Positions 27,901 through 36,440 are shown, counted from the first letter of the stretch. The stretch is 64,000 bases of DNA from Liolophura sinensis (GCF_032854445.1 NC_088307.1:11282001-11346000), one strand, 5' to 3'. Notes: a model not told the origin generated them from the letters alone. A program made the numbers and translations.

Positions 27901-28653
27901 CGTTAAACCCCGAGCATTCACTGACTCATTAGTACAAGACTAATTTCACTTTATTTTTTTTTTCTAGTAGTATATGTCTGTTCATTTCTCATATGTTGCT
28001 AGGAAACAGTCTTATGAGGATGTTTGTTATTGAGGAATTGTATAGATCAAGTGTATTTAATGTTTGATTTCTGTTACAGTACAAATCAAATCCCAGCAAA
28101 ATGGCCTCTGTGGTTGGTTGGATGGTCGTCATGGGAGATAACCCTCTCCAGCCAGACGCATTCCAGTTAACAGATCCCATGAAAGGTAATGCTTACTTTG
28201 TCTGTATTTGACCTCAAATTACATCCATGACACAGTCACTGAGTGTGACAGTATCACAGTGGGCTGGAAAAGGAACATCTGATGTCAATAGTATGGCACC
28301 AGGGTCCTTATGTCAGACATTGGCAGTTTCGCATAATGGTAAAGTTAACATGTCTTCCAATTTTTGTCCACAGGGAATGTGTACAAGTTTCGAGCTGGGA
28401 CACAGACTCAAGCTTTACAGTGGTGCAGATATCTCACAGAGGCAACTAAGAGGTTTCAGCCACGGGTAAGCCACCTCCATCTGTCCTTCTTTTGGTAAAT
28501 GTAATCAGACCATCATTCAGGTCTTTGAGACTTTCATTGCTTTTTACTGTAGAAGATTGTAACTTGTATACATACAAATAATCCTCATTTCTGAAACCAG
28601 TCTCATCTTTTCTTGTTTTTCAGCCGCCTACAAATTTGATGTCATTTGACTGA
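3883..28653 (+). CDS. RALGPS: RALGPS: Ral guanine nucleotide exchange factor with PH domain (gene span, 15 exons)
   Basis: This gene encodes a RalGPS-type exchange factor, a family that loads GTP on Ral GTPases at membranes. Joining 15 exons (listed separately) gives 1500 nt, 499 codons plus stop, with every junction in phase. Counting from the first supported exon, the RasGEF catalytic domain covers about residues 20-260 ([10 protein letters not shown] at its start, [10 protein letters not shown] and [16 protein letters not shown] inside). A Ser/Pro-rich linker with PxxP-like motifs covers about 261-355, and the C-terminal PH domain about 379-490 ([24 protein letters not shown]). The C-terminus PTNLMSFD matches the PANLMSFE ending I recall for vertebrate RALGPS. 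Vertebrate proteins are about 560-580 residues, so little is missing at the N-terminus. It is convergent with the SMYD3-like gene. The family assignment rests on recalled family sequence, not a search. Confidence 0.93.
4247..4380 (+). mobile_element. SINE-1 copy, 3' part
   Basis: The copy starts at GTACGTGGGAAGGTCTGTCA and ends with the family tail CACCAATCAAATAAATAAAT. The tRNA-like head is missing. Confidence 0.8.
4657..4707 (+). CDS. RALGPS: RALGPS exon
   Basis: Seventeen codons in phase 0 ([17 protein letters not shown]) lie between a TTATTTCAG acceptor and a GTAAGT donor. They correspond to the segment that reads SQITLMDIPVFKAIQPE in vertebrate RalGPS. Confidence 0.92.
4919..5135. repeat. 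tandem duplication, about 115 bp x 2
   Basis: GGAAGCACTTCTGTATATGC through AAATCCCAGTCAGCTG is repeated once with a few changes. Confidence 0.75.
6600..7080. repeat. diverged tandem repeat, C-rich, three copies
   Basis: Copies begin near AAGTGGAGCTGTTTGTGTT and contain CTTGAATAACTCCATCCATG with CCCCATCCC runs. Spacing is uneven (about 190 then 130 bp). It lies in the RALGPS intron 4708-8770. Confidence 0.7.
8158..8700. repeat. minisatellite, GTGAATGGGTGG / GTGAAGGGATTG units
   Basis: About 540 bases alternate units such as GGTATGTGAATGGGTGGGAG and TGTGAAGGGATTGG, strongly G/T-rich on the + strand. The array ends about 70 bases before a RALGPS exon. Confidence 0.85.
8771..8854 (+). CDS. RALGPS: RALGPS exon
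   Basis: Twenty-eight codons in phase 0 contain [10 protein letters not shown] and [13 protein letters not shown], the conserved RasGEF stretch. The acceptor is CTCTTGCAG and the donor GTAAGT. Confidence 0.93.
9437..9629 (+). mobile_element. SINE-1 copy
   Basis: The copy includes the B-box-like GTTCAAGTCCAGTTCATGCT, the middle GGATGGTCGTGGGTTTCCCC and the tail AATCAAATAAATAAATA. A tRNA-like stretch at 9280-9350 may be a different, decayed head. Confidence 0.82.
9943..10163 (+). mobile_element. MITE-B copy, interrupted by SINE-1
   Basis: The copy begins GTACCCTAAATGACCTTAAA. At the other end the inverted counterpart AAATTTAAGCTCATTTA is followed by a SINE-1. A second piece of the element's 3' part (AAAATCAGTAGTACACTCAG ... 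AAATTTAAGCTCATTTAG) reappears at 10385-10455 beyond the SINE. Confidence 0.7.
10168..10360 (+). mobile_element. SINE-1 copy inside MITE-B
   Basis: The head is truncated. GTGAGTTCAAGTCCAGCTCA, GAAATATTCTTGAGTACGGC and the (AAAT)n tail are present. Confidence 0.85.
10930..11145 (+). mobile_element. MITE-A copy
   Basis: Ends are AATTCCTCAACCATTTCGCA and CATGCGAAAAGGTCGAAGAA, inverted relative to each other. The interior shows AGTGCACTTCATGCACATTT and GGGCTTCACAGAAAG. It is non-coding. Confidence 0.82.
12082..12304 (+). mobile_element. MITE-B copy
   Basis: It runs from TGTACCCTAAATGTCCTGG to TTTACGGGGTACGC, with GAGGCAAATAAATATCACAA inside. It abuts a MITE-A copy directly. Confidence 0.8.
12305..12520 (+). 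mobile_element. MITE-A copy
   Basis: It runs from AATTCCTCAACCTTTTCTCA to CATGGGAAAAGGTTGATGAA, directly after MITE-B, and is followed by a SINE-1 tail at 12526. Confidence 0.82.
12526..12573 (+). mobile_element. SINE-1 tail fragment
   Basis: GTGAAGTATTCTAGAGTACG through AATCAGATAAATAAAT is recognisable; only the tail remains. Confidence 0.65.
12686..12775 (+). CDS. RALGPS: RALGPS exon
   Basis: Thirty codons in phase 0 include [10 protein letters not shown] and [13 protein letters not shown], a core RasGEF helix. The acceptor is TTTCATAG and the donor GTAAGT. Confidence 0.93.
12828..13060 (+). mobile_element. SINE-1 copy, with tRNA-like head
   Basis: The head GGAGGCCTCCGTGGCCTAGT and tail AACACCAATCAAATGC are both present. 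It lies 50 bases after a RALGPS exon. Confidence 0.83.
14065..14117 (+). mobile_element. SINE-2 tail fragment
   Basis: GTCGTCGTCATATGACTGAA and AAACCCCAAGCACTCACTCA match the SINE-2 3' end; the rest is absent. Confidence 0.7.
14271..14363 (+). CDS. RALGPS: RALGPS exon
   Basis: Thirty-one codons in phase 0 carry [20 protein letters not shown] and IFRLSKTW, the most conserved RasGEF block (the [13 protein letters not shown] helix). The acceptor is a pyrimidine tract ending CCCCAG and the donor is GTAAGT. Confidence 0.94.
14897..15020 (+). CDS. RALGPS: RALGPS exon
   Basis: The 124 nt exon enters in phase 0 and leaves in phase 1. It encodes [18 protein letters not shown] and ends [11 protein letters not shown], the PCIPYLG RasGEF motif. 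The acceptor is CTGCAG and the donor GTAAGA. Confidence 0.94.
15178..15335. repeat. tandem repeat, about 33 bp x 5
   Basis: Units of the type AGGAGTGTGATTATCACACC plus TCTTGCAAAAGACC repeat. Each contains the short palindrome GTGTGATTATCACAC. Confidence 0.85.
15531..15783 (+). mobile_element. SINE-1 copy, with head
   Basis: It begins GGGCCTCTGTGGCCGAGAGG and ends CAATCAAATAAAGAAAT. It sits 45 bases before a RALGPS exon. Confidence 0.8.
15828..15959 (+). CDS. RALGPS: RALGPS exon
   Basis: The 132 nt exon enters and leaves in phase 1. It continues PYLG with [15 protein letters not shown] and [20 protein letters not shown]. The acceptor is TGTTACAG and the donor GTGAGT. The Ala-His-Pro-His segment corresponds to SAYPAS in vertebrates. 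Confidence 0.94.
16121..16287 (+). mobile_element. decayed MITE-A copy
   Basis: CTCAGCCTTTTTGCATATAT at one end and ACATGTGAAAAGGATGAATT at the other, with TTTGATTTTGGAGAGAAA inside, match MITE-A. It is the most diverged copy. Confidence 0.6.
16565..16658 (+). CDS. RALGPS: RALGPS exon, end of RasGEF domain
   Basis: The 94 nt exon encodes [15 protein letters not shown] and [16 protein letters not shown], the C-terminal end of the RasGEF fold. It leaves in phase 2. The acceptor is GTGTTAG and the donor GTAAGT. Confidence 0.94.
16985..17110 (+). mobile_element. tRNA-like SINE head, separate family
   Basis: TTGCTGCGTTGGCATAATGG with B-box GAGGTTCAAACCC resembles a tRNA head. It is not a functional tRNA by eye; no acceptor stem is evident. 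Confidence 0.45.
18018..18262 (+). mobile_element. MITE-A copy with internal duplication
   Basis: About 60 bases (GTCTGCAAAGAATAATGCCT, then TCAGAATATGCTTGAATA) are duplicated in tandem inside the copy. Confidence 0.72.
19385..19995. repeat. interspersed repeat, about 600 bp
   Basis: The segment shares blocks with 43305-43745, for example ACAGGGTCAACCCGA followed by TGTAATTT, and AGGTGATTGTAA. TTGCACAAA near one end and CCCTGTGCAAACAG at the other suggest inverted ends. Confidence 0.55.
22129..22340 (-). mobile_element. MITE-A copy
   Basis: TTCAACCTTTTTCCATGTTT and ACATGCGTAAAGGTTGAGGA flank an interior with TGAAGCCCTGAATC. Confidence 0.78.
23014..23195 (+). mobile_element. decayed SINE-like copy related to 45936-46205
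   Basis: GGCTGGTGGTTTATGCCCAG and CCTCCAACCATAAACCA resemble the 3' half of the element at 45936. The head is not clear. Confidence 0.4.
23608..23690. repeat. tandem repeat, about 28 bp x 3
   Basis: CTGGCTTAGCTACCACCATT plus CAACCTG repeats three times. Confidence 0.8.
23695..23832. repeat. tandem repeat, about 27 bp x 5
   Basis: Units of CAACCTCATCTCTCTAAGGT plus GTCTA repeat about five times. Confidence 0.85.
24141..24498. repeat. tandem repeat, 126 bp x 3
   Basis: Copies start AGCACAGACTGCCCTGCTGG at 24141, 24267 and 24393, nearly identical. Each includes TTGCAACTTAGAGTGGCTCC. Confidence 0.9.
24601..24792 (+). mobile_element. SINE-1 copy with poly-C expansion
   Basis: The usual GGGTTTCCCCCGGG segment is replaced by about 24 C residues at 24679-24702. 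The tail AATCAAATAAATAAATAAAT is intact. The C run may be mis-sized in assembly. Confidence 0.82.
25038..25202 (+). CDS. RALGPS: RALGPS exon, proline-rich linker
   Basis: The 165 nt exon enters and leaves in phase 2. It begins LSLRIEPP like the vertebrate LSLRIEPG and continues with a Ser/Pro-rich linker containing [10 protein letters not shown], ending [10 protein letters not shown]. In the family this linker holds PxxP sites for SH3 partners; which one binds cannot be read here. The preceding intron is 8.4 kb. Confidence 0.92.
25681..25799 (+). CDS. RALGPS: RALGPS exon, linker
   Basis: The 119 nt exon leaves in phase 1. It carries [15 protein letters not shown], matching [12 protein letters not shown] of vertebrates, then a Ser-rich stretch. 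The acceptor is CCTTTAG. The donor is either GTATGC at 25800 or GTAAAT 12 bases earlier; both give the same phase, so four codons (SKYI region) are optional. Confidence 0.88.
26231..26285 (+). CDS. possible alternative exon of RALGPS (frame-breaking)
   Basis: A 55 nt segment has a strong acceptor (TTGTTGTTGTTACAG) and a perfect GTAAGT donor. After the previous exon it reads [18 protein letters not shown] openly. Its length is not a multiple of 3, however. Including it ahead of the 26508 acceptor puts the PH-domain exon out of frame and reaches a stop there; skipping it keeps the frame. It could be a poison exon, could use a later acceptor at 26524, could reflect a base error in the GGGGG run at 26277-26281, or could be chance. 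Confidence 0.35.
26508..26620 (+). CDS. RALGPS: RALGPS exon, start of PH domain
   Basis: The 113 nt exon enters in phase 1 and leaves in phase 0. It ends with [17 protein letters not shown], equivalent to [17 protein letters not shown], the first PH strand. The acceptor is TTTCCCTCAG and the donor GTAAGT. Confidence 0.93.
27023..27115 (+). CDS. RALGPS: RALGPS exon, PH domain
   Basis: Thirty-one codons in phase 0 read [20 protein letters not shown] and then [11 protein letters not shown]. The acceptor is TTTTCCTCTGAAG and the donor GTGAGT. The Trp-Thr-Arg-Tyr-Trp core is typical of the RalGPS PH domain. Confidence 0.94.
27271..27452. repeat. tandem repeat, about 23 bp x 8
   Basis: Units of GCAGATTCATGATTAACTGA plus GGT or GGTA repeat about eight times. 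Confidence 0.85.
27624..27829 (+). mobile_element. MITE-A copy
   Basis: It runs from AATTCCTCGGCCATTTTGGG to CATGCGAAAAGGTTGAAGAA, with AGTGCAATTTATGCACCTTT inside. Confidence 0.82.
27863..27929 (+). mobile_element. SINE-2 tail fragment
   Basis: GCCGTTGTCACATGACTGAA and GACGTTAAACCCCGAGCATT match the SINE-2 3' end. Confidence 0.7.
28080..28185 (+). CDS. RALGPS: RALGPS exon, PH domain
   Basis: The 106 nt exon encodes [17 protein letters not shown] and [10 protein letters not shown] and leaves in phase 1. The acceptor is CTGTTACAG and the donor GTAATG. It matches YKSTPGKKVSIVGWMV of vertebrates. Confidence 0.94.
28374..28465 (+). CDS. RALGPS: RALGPS exon, end of PH domain
   Basis: The 92 nt exon encodes [17 protein letters not shown] and [14 protein letters not shown], the C-terminal PH helix. 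It leaves in phase 0. The acceptor is GTCCACAG and the donor GTAAGC. Confidence 0.94.
28624..28653 (+). CDS. RALGPS: RALGPS last coding exon
   Basis: The final nine codons and TGA read PPTNLMSFD. This short tail closely matches the vertebrate ending PANLMSFE, which fixes both the gene identity and the frame of the upstream exons. The acceptor is TTGTTTTTCAG. Confidence 0.94.
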   Translation, partial: PPTNLMSFD

Positions 28654-29930
28654 TGGAGTTATCTCCCTTTCATGTGATAAAAGAAAAACATTGTTCAACC
28701 TTGGGCTTCCACGAACTCTTTGTTACGCGGCTGCTGATTGGTTAAGCAGATTGCGGGAGGGGCTTGTCAACCCTGTAAAGTTTTGACGTGAGAGTTGCTG
28801 TTTTTGCAGTTCTCTAGAGAGTGTGTTCATGGAGGGAGTTCTGGACAAAGGAGTTCAGATGAACCTTGCCAAGATTTTGTGAACAGAACGACCGTAAATT
28901 CCTCTACAGGAGTTCTCGCTGCTGAGCTTTAACAGGTTGTGTTTTATCTCTTTGTTGTTGTTGTTGATGATGATGTGCGCTCTCTGTTCGCTTTTCACTT
29001 TCGAGTGATAACGACGAAAGAACTTGATCCGTCGTCGTATTCAAACCATGCAGCACAAGCCGTAGCTGCTCATTCTTCATTCTTCGCATTTGAGCCAAGG
29101 AACGAAAAGTGGCCTGTGAGCCTCTGTACTGTCACGTCTACATTTCCTGGTTCCTGCACATGCGAAGACCCCCCCCCCCCCCCATCCTTTATGCTGGTCA
29201 AGTATCGGTGTTTGATTGGTACTTTGGGATTCGACATTGAACAGCAGACTGATTGTGAGGACGCCATTTCGTTGTGAGGACGATGGTCATGATAAGGCAG
29301 ATTCTCATGACCGGCCGAACAACTGGTCTCCTAAGACAGGGCTTTTGGTGGTTGTTGCCTTTCTGACTGCTCGTTACAGGTACAAATGGTCAGTGAATAC
29401 AGGTCGTACTGCAGCCTGTGGACATTTATGCCTTGGATTGTGAGTGTGTATCTTCTTTGTGCGCGAAACGGGCTTAGTGTCATCAGGGAGTGTACAGGGA
29501 TCGGTTAAGGTACCTTACGCAGTTTGCTGCTGGATTCTATGGACGCTGTGTGTGCGCTACGCTTTGTCTTTCATGTGCAGTCCTTCTGCAACCCCTCCTG
29601 CTGACAGATACAACGGGATGTGCTGTGCAGATATGTGTGATTTTGAAAAAAAAAAAATGCTGAAAGCTACAATATTTTCAACAGCAGAGGCGGGAGGAAA
29701 ATAAGCAGGACTTTTGATGTGCTTGATGCTCTGTGCTGAATGTCAGGTTTTATGTTTTTTAAACCATTTCATTTGGCTAATGAATTACATATACAGATCT
29801 CATATCTCTTTTGTTTAGTTTTTTAACAACTAATACCAGTCTGAAACATATTGTTGTTAAGCATTAATTAGTGCCCTGGGTGTTTTTTTTTTTGTGTGTT
29901 TTTGTTTGGTATTAAAGACAATTTCCAGTC
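28654..29930 (+). other. probable RALGPS 3' UTR
   Basis: No coding pattern follows the TGA. The stretch is less AT-rich than the introns, with a poly-C run at 29168-29183. A variant poly(A) signal ATTAAA lies at 29911-29916 after a T/G-rich tract, so the message may end near 29930. A canonical AATAAA occurs only at 31202. Confidence 0.4.
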
Positions 29931-30631
29931 GTTATATTCTCAGTTTGAAATCATTGTGTGCAAGCCGACATTTTTACCTTTATAGATTGTCCGATTTTTA
30001 TACGCATTAGTGGTAAGCAGTACATGTTGGGCAAGGTTTCGGCCAGGTTTTCTGACCAGTACATTGGAGGCATTGTGTATTATCAGTTTTTAGATGTAAC
30101 AGTATTTTTGCCTTACAAAAGCAATTCGTTAAAACCAAACGTTTTAGATGCATATTCATCAATCAAAACATAATCATTTTTTATCCATCATTGATACCAT
30201 TATAAAGCATATTAACAATTAACTGTGAATGGTGTGATAAACGCAAAAGCTTTACATTGAAATTAAACTACATACGTGTGTACTCACACAATTTTGTTCA
30301 GTTGCAATATTGGTGATACCCTGGAAAGCTAATTTACAACCACTTTTGATCAAAGCTGGTTTCTCTCTCTACTTCTCAGTTCATAAGATCCTAAATGCTG
30401 TTTCTTTAGGTCTGCTTTAAAGAGGCTTTGTTTTGGGGTTTTTTCTAGAATTTTTTTGGTTGCGTTTATCTTCCATTATGATGAACCCGACCATTGAAGT
30501 CTTTGTCTTTGATACTTCAATCTCACCAAAGATCAATTATACAAGCCCTGTTATTGAACGAAGTTAAATATGTACACACATTCTTCACTATTGGTAGTCA
30601 TTTCGCCAGCTCTACAAGAAATGTACCAGTC

Positions 30632-30662
30632 ATAAATGTACCAGTCATAAATGTACCAGTTA
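30632..30662. repeat. 15 bp tandem repeat
   Basis: TACCAGTCATAAATG repeats nearly three times. Confidence 0.8.
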
Positions 30663-31149
30663 AATGGACAACAGTAAACCATTGTGCTGCTCATGGTATA
30701 AGTCTGCATTGTATAAACATTTTGATTGTTAAGATCAAATTCTGTCCTAAAATTCATTGCTAATTAATGAGATTTCTTGAAGCTTCCTCATGGCTGCTTG
30801 CGTCAGAACAACATCAGCCTGTATAAATGGAGGTTGTAAACAAAGATTTTTTTTTGGCACAGGATATTGTATCTTCATTTTTCGCCAGTAATCTGTTTCG
30901 TGTCAAATTTCGTTTTCGTACATGTATCAGTTTGCCGTTAAGCAAGATGTACGTCTTCAGCAAGTTTTTTTCCCAGTCTACATGTGCATGTCATTGTATA
31001 ATTGTACTGACTTACTGTATTTTACCTAAAGGTTTAACCTTTTTCCAATTCACCTATTTTGCTTGATTTTGATTGTTTCCTCCACCTTAAAGGAGAAGAA
31101 AATTTAATTATCAATCAAATACCATTGAAAGGAGTATGCATTTCCTCAC

Positions 31150-31640
31150 AGGTGCATGCCATAAAAAAATTTTAATTTGTACCTCGAGTTGATAAATTAT
31201 TAATAAAGTCAGTGCCAAAATCTGCTGTGGGCGACTCCATTTTGCCCAAGAACTAGTCCTGAAGTCTTCTGTGTTAGGAGGAGAATTGCTGTCGGAGACC
31301 GCCAAAGTGCAGTTCGTACATTTCCGGTAGAACTCTTCCTCCCAGAAGGTTGTGAACAGTACAGTTCGTTTGACGATCAGGAAACCGGAATGTTGGACAT
31401 AGATTCCGAGTTTAAACGAGCAAGCCGACAGTTTTAACAACTGTCATTGGCTGAGAGGCAACACACCCCCAGCATGAATTACAAGGTGTTAAAGATGGAG
31501 GACGCGATTTATGCCAGCTTTGCCCTTTGTATGGTTAGGAATATCGCAAAATTATGCAGCAGGAACCAGCAGATAGAAAAAAATGTGCTCTTTTCAGCCT
31601 ATAGTGTCATGTGTTCAGGTTTTCTTCTCCTTAATATAGG
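31150..31640. other. CpG-richer patch of unknown role
   Basis: The segment has more CpG than its surroundings. On the - strand an ATG at about 31232 opens MESPTADFGTDFINNLSTR to a GTACAA donor-like site. This could be a promoter with a first exon, but no continuation was found. Confidence 0.2.
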
Positions 31641-33115
31641 ACCTGTTTAGAGTTGTTTTTGTTTTTTTGTTTTTTTCGTTTTCTTTTCTGGTGAAGTTAC
31701 TTTCTGGTCATATAAATCAAAAATATGAATTTAAGGGCTTTATGTGCTTCTGAAAGTGCATTTTTACCTGCGAAACTTTAGGTCAAGTACAGTACGTTAC
31801 ATGCATCTTAGGACAGGAGACCACAAACACAGCCTGGCCTGTGCTACTCTAACAGAAGAAAACATCCGTATTTGATACTGGCAGCTAGTATATGTATGTA
31901 TCAGGGCAACATAACTAACTGTCAGAAAACATATATATGTTTTATATCCACATCAATTACCAATAATAACGCTGGCAGTACAGGCGTGTGTATTTCAACC
32001 TGTATGGAGAGTTACCTCCCCTTAGAATACTCAGCGCTAATTATGTAATTATAGAAACAACACAACGATGACATTCTGCCAGCAGAACATGTACATGTAT
32101 GTAATTTTGGAGAATTCTTTCAAATGTACTGTACACGTACTGTAGTTTCATGCATCCATGTAATGTTAGTATTACTGTACTAGTCAGTACTTGTATGTGA
32201 AATAATCAGAATGTAGGCATGGCTTATTCTGTAAGATGAATCGTAAGACGAATCGGAAGCTAGAGACCACGTGATATCCTGAGTAACAAACCGCATGGGT
32301 GAAAAAAAAACGGTCCTCCCAACGTTATTGCATAAGAAAATGTCAATTTTGGAATTGCTGTCAGTGATCTTGTATACGTTGGATTTGGATAATTTTCAGC
32401 TTTCTAGATAGCCTGAGTATTTCTGCAGAGCTTTGGTGACGTTATTTTGTGCAAATAGACCTTACTGGTCCCTAGCGAAATGGCAGAAAGTGGCCTTTTC
32501 CCCAATGTTTCCGACCCGTCTTACAGAATGTGTACATGCATGTGAAGAGGTGTACTGTACACATAGCATGTGCGTGTATATAAAAAAATATTGTCAGCAT
32601 TACATGCATTAACGAACATAAAACAAGCCAGTGCTCAAAAGAGCTACTGTAGTGTTAAGACGTATGTCTGAAAGGCAAGGTTAAATGATAAGGATTGTAT
32701 TAAAGCCGTTGTTACTAGTTTAAGAGGATATTACAGAAACAGAAAAAGATTTCGGACGTTTCGAATTTTGCCTCGTGTGACATCGTGCAAGACGATTTAA
32801 CGTCACCCATCAAGCAACAAATGGCATCGAACTTTCAAGCGAGCATGACGTCGTATCAGGCTGATTCGTTGTCACATAAGCAATATTACTGCGTCACATC
32901 AGGAAAATTTTACAGAAACTGCCGAAGATTTTGTTTTTCCGGACTCTTCACTTATAGGTGTTAAGTGGCATTATTCAGAGTAAAATTTTTTTGAACCGTA
33001 GTGCTAGCTACATTCCATAGGGTATCCTTTATATCAGTTTAATATTTCAATCTGGGGTCTCTTAGGAATGAAGTATCACTTTAAGCATGGCATGCATCAA
33101 GATACATGAAACACA

Positions 33116-33722
33116 CAGTGCTTTAAACCTTACATGTACATGCATTAAAATGTAAGAATAGAGCATTGCTGTCAGCCTAGCTTGTATTAACAAATGAGAC
33201 ATGCAGTGTTGTCAGCATTAACATACATTACCATGAAATACAGTGCTTTAAACCTCACATGTACATGCATTAAAATGTAAGAATAGAGCATTGCTGTTAG
33301 ACTGGCTTGTATTAACAAATGAGACATGCAGTGTTGTCAGCATTAACATACATTACCATGAAATACAGTGCTTTAAACCTTACATGTACATGCATTAAAA
33401 TGTAAGAATAGAGCATTGCTGTTAGCGTAGCTTGTATTAACAAATGAGACATGCAGTGTTGTCAGCATTAACATACATTACCATGAAATACAGTGCTTTA
33501 AACCTCACATGTACATGCATTAAAATGTAAGAGTAGAGCAGTGCTGTCAGCCTAGCTTGTATTAACAAATGAGACATGCAGTGTTGTCAGCATTAACATA
33601 CATTACCATGAAATACAGTGCTTTAAACCTCACATGTACATGCATTAAAATGTAAGAATAGAGCAGTGCTGTCAGCCTAGCTTGTATTAACAAATGAGAC
33701 ATGCAGTGTTGTCAGCATTAAT
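33116..33722. repeat. satellite, 125 bp x 5
   Basis: Units beginning CAGTGCTTTAAACCT start at 33116, 33241, 33366, 33491 and 33616. Each includes CACATGTACATGCATTAAAA and AACAAATGAGACATGCAGTG. Copies are nearly identical. Confidence 0.92.
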
Positions 33723-35258
33723 ATGAAACAATAAGCAGTGCTGTTGACATTACCTGTTCATATACATGCCATAACATAGGTATAATAAGCAGTGTTGTGC
33801 TGTGCAGAAGGGATTACAACGAGGCATTAATTGAAATGAGGCATTAAATGAAACGAGGCATTAAATGCAACGATTGAAATATTGGCGTAATGTAGTATGT
33901 GTAACAGTAACTGTAAGCTGTACTATACACTGTAGCTGTGCTGTTACATGGAAGTACTGGAAGCGTTAAACAAGTACTGTACAGTGTAGTTAGCACCTTT
34001 GTCAGCATTACACGTGTATGTACATAGAGGTGGATCATTATGAAACTAAAATAGGTGCAGATATATGTACAGGTACATGAACGCCATTCCATCTATCACC
34101 TTGAATTAGACGTAACTGCTTACAAGACCAGGTTAACTCCGTTAACAGGACTATATTGTAATAGTCTTGTTCCATTTCTGTTGCTGTAATGATGACACAA
34201 GGCTTTTCAAAAATGCACATGTAGCTGGTTTTACACCTTCATTTCTGATTTGGTACATTTACTTTGAGAATAACGTGTTAGGACCTATGCAGTGTCATAT
34301 AATTACATGTAGGTTATAAATTTATTCAATACAGATGCATACTTCCCCTAAATTGGGCTTTATACCCTATGTCTGTTCTGAAAACTTGTAAAAGACATGC
34401 TGTAAACAGTGCTGCAACAACATGGTTTTTATTCTTAGTGATAAGTTTGGTATCAAAGCTGGGCAAAAAATGGTCAAATATTGTTTTGGTGTGTAGGGAA
34501 TTTCATTTAGTTTTATCAGTATACCAAATGTCAAAACAGAAACCTGTTTGCCTCTTAGTACGAATTGACGCTCTAACATTAATTTTGTAGTGGATTAACT
34601 TCATGCCAGTACCGACGCTAATTTATGCAAACATTTCTTATGTTATGCTATACAGTATGTAATGGTGGTAAGGGCGACAACTTGTTTAACAGGAGGAAAT
34701 TTCATGTAAAATGGTTTGTGAAGAAATGTATATTTTGTATTGCCAACGACAAATTCTATTTCATGACCTTGTTTATTTTACAAATTAAGGCTTATTTTAA
34801 TAAGTGAGAGTGAAATATTGGTTTAACAACAAATTCATGTGGTGTAAAGGACACCGAGTTGAAACCCAGCCTGCATAAGGGACATTTTCTGTTGTTAAAA
34901 ATTTGTTATATACTGATGTCTGCTTAAGGTTTGATTGTATTTCACAGAACCCTGTCATACAAAGAAATAAAACAATATTTCATGATGAATAAGATGTTGG
35001 TTGTCATATGTTGTAAGCGACAGTATCTTCTTGAAGTGACACATGAAGTGAGAGTTCAAACCAAACCTTGGACAGGGAATTGTGTAGATTTCCCAGCTCT
35101 CACTGTGGGGCTTTGTAGGTGAAGGATGTCAAAGTGACATGTGTGAACCACCAACCTTTGGCAGCTTACTGACAAACTTCCCCACGTGTGATTTACAGAT
35201 ATATGCAGACCATATAGATGGAAAGATAATTTGTCTTCAACGTTCAACTGCACCACCA

Positions 35259-35427
35259 CTGATTGGTGTTTTAAGCCATGCTCAAGAATATTTCACTTAT
35301 ACAACGGCGACCAGCATTATGGTAGATGGAAACCAGGCAGATCCCGGGGGAAACCCACGACCATCTGCAGGTTGCATGAGTTGCGGTGTGGGCTCCTGGT
35401 TCATTACTGCGCTATGGAGGCCCCAAA
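35259..35427 (-). mobile_element. SINE-1 copy
   Basis: The reverse-strand copy shows TGATTGGTGTTTTAAGCC, AGAATATTTCACTTATACAA and a head remnant TATGGAGGCCCC. Confidence 0.82.
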
Positions 35428-35490
35428 GGTATGGTATGTGCCTTTAATCACCTACATGAACTTGTACTTGTGCATATTTTGTAAAACCTG

Positions 35491-35605
35491 AAGATGTTCG
35501 TGGGCTTCCCCAAGACTGCCCGGTTTCCTCCCACCATAATGCTGGCCGCCCTCGTACAAGTGAAATTTTCTGGAATACAGCATAAAGCACCAATCAAGTA
35601 AATAT
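35491..35605 (+). mobile_element. SINE-1 copy, 3' part
   Basis: CCACCATAATGCTGGCCGCC and a changed tail (CACCAATCAAGTAAATATAA) are visible. Confidence 0.75.
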
Positions 35606-35827
35606 AATTTGTTACCTTGTTTTATTGCTGGACAAACATCCAAGTATTCATGACGCAGTATATCTTCAGAATATTACTGAATGCTGTGAGTCCCAATCAA
35701 ATTAACATGCAGTATGTTGATAATCAGTTCTGCGCTGATTGGGCATCTTTTTTGTCAGTGCAAGTGTCCTTTATTACTTAATCATGTTCCTAAAGTCGAC
35801 CAAGCTGTTTTGTCCGAGGGCAGGGGA

Positions 35828-36091
35828 GGGGGCCTCCGTGGCTCAGTCGGTTAGCGCGCTAGAGCAGTGTAATGACCCAGGAGCCTCTCACCAATGCAGT
35901 GGCTGTGAGTTCAAGTCCAGCTCATGCTGGCTTCCTCTCCGGCCATAAGTGGGAAGGTCAGCAACCTGCGGATGGTCGTGGGTTCCCCCGGGCTATGCCC
36001 GGTTTCCACCCACCATAATGCTGGACGCCGTCATATAAGTGAAATATTCTTGAGTAAAACACCAATCAAATAAATAAAAAAATAAATAAAT
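35828..36091 (+). mobile_element. SINE-1, best full-length copy
   Basis: This tRNA-derived SINE starts GGGGCCTCCGTGGCTCAGTC (A-box TGGCTCAGTCGG). It has a B-box-like GAGTTCAAGTCCAGC about 75 bases in. A conserved body follows (TGCGGATGGTCGTGGGTTCC, CCACCATAATGCTGGACGCC, GAAATATTCTTGAGTA), then a tail of AATCAAATAAATAAA repeats. It would be transcribed by RNA polymerase III and moved by a LINE partner not seen in this window. Over twenty full or partial copies occur here on both strands. Confidence 0.9.
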
Positions 36092-36440
36092 CTGAGGGCA
36101 GGGCATACAGGGCAACAAGTTTGTTGAATTTCAAGATGTGTACTGTTCGATTTCAAGCCCTTTGGTCGCTTCACACACTGATTGTTAGGCTCATTATAAG
36201 TTGATTGTAACCACGGCAACACATATAACAAAATTGTTGCTTATTTTCCTCAGCCCACAATCACTTTGTGCAGCATGGCCCATGTCATTTTTCCTTCACA
36301 CATGAACAATGGGTAATCGCTTGTATGGAACAATAACAATATTGCGTCCTTCCCAATTCCCCAGATTTAATCCAGATTGAACATATATTTTTTTTTTTGG
36401 CCTTTCACATTGTTTTAACATTATTTTGTTCATATGATGT

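Noticed and set aside
28904-29443. Several overlapping open frames after the RALGPS stop
   Set aside because: They lie in the likely 3' UTR, partly over a poly-C run, with no family signature.
31111-31440. A 109-codon open frame on the - strand
   Set aside because: No recognised domain and no splice context. Only the CpG-rich composition is noted.
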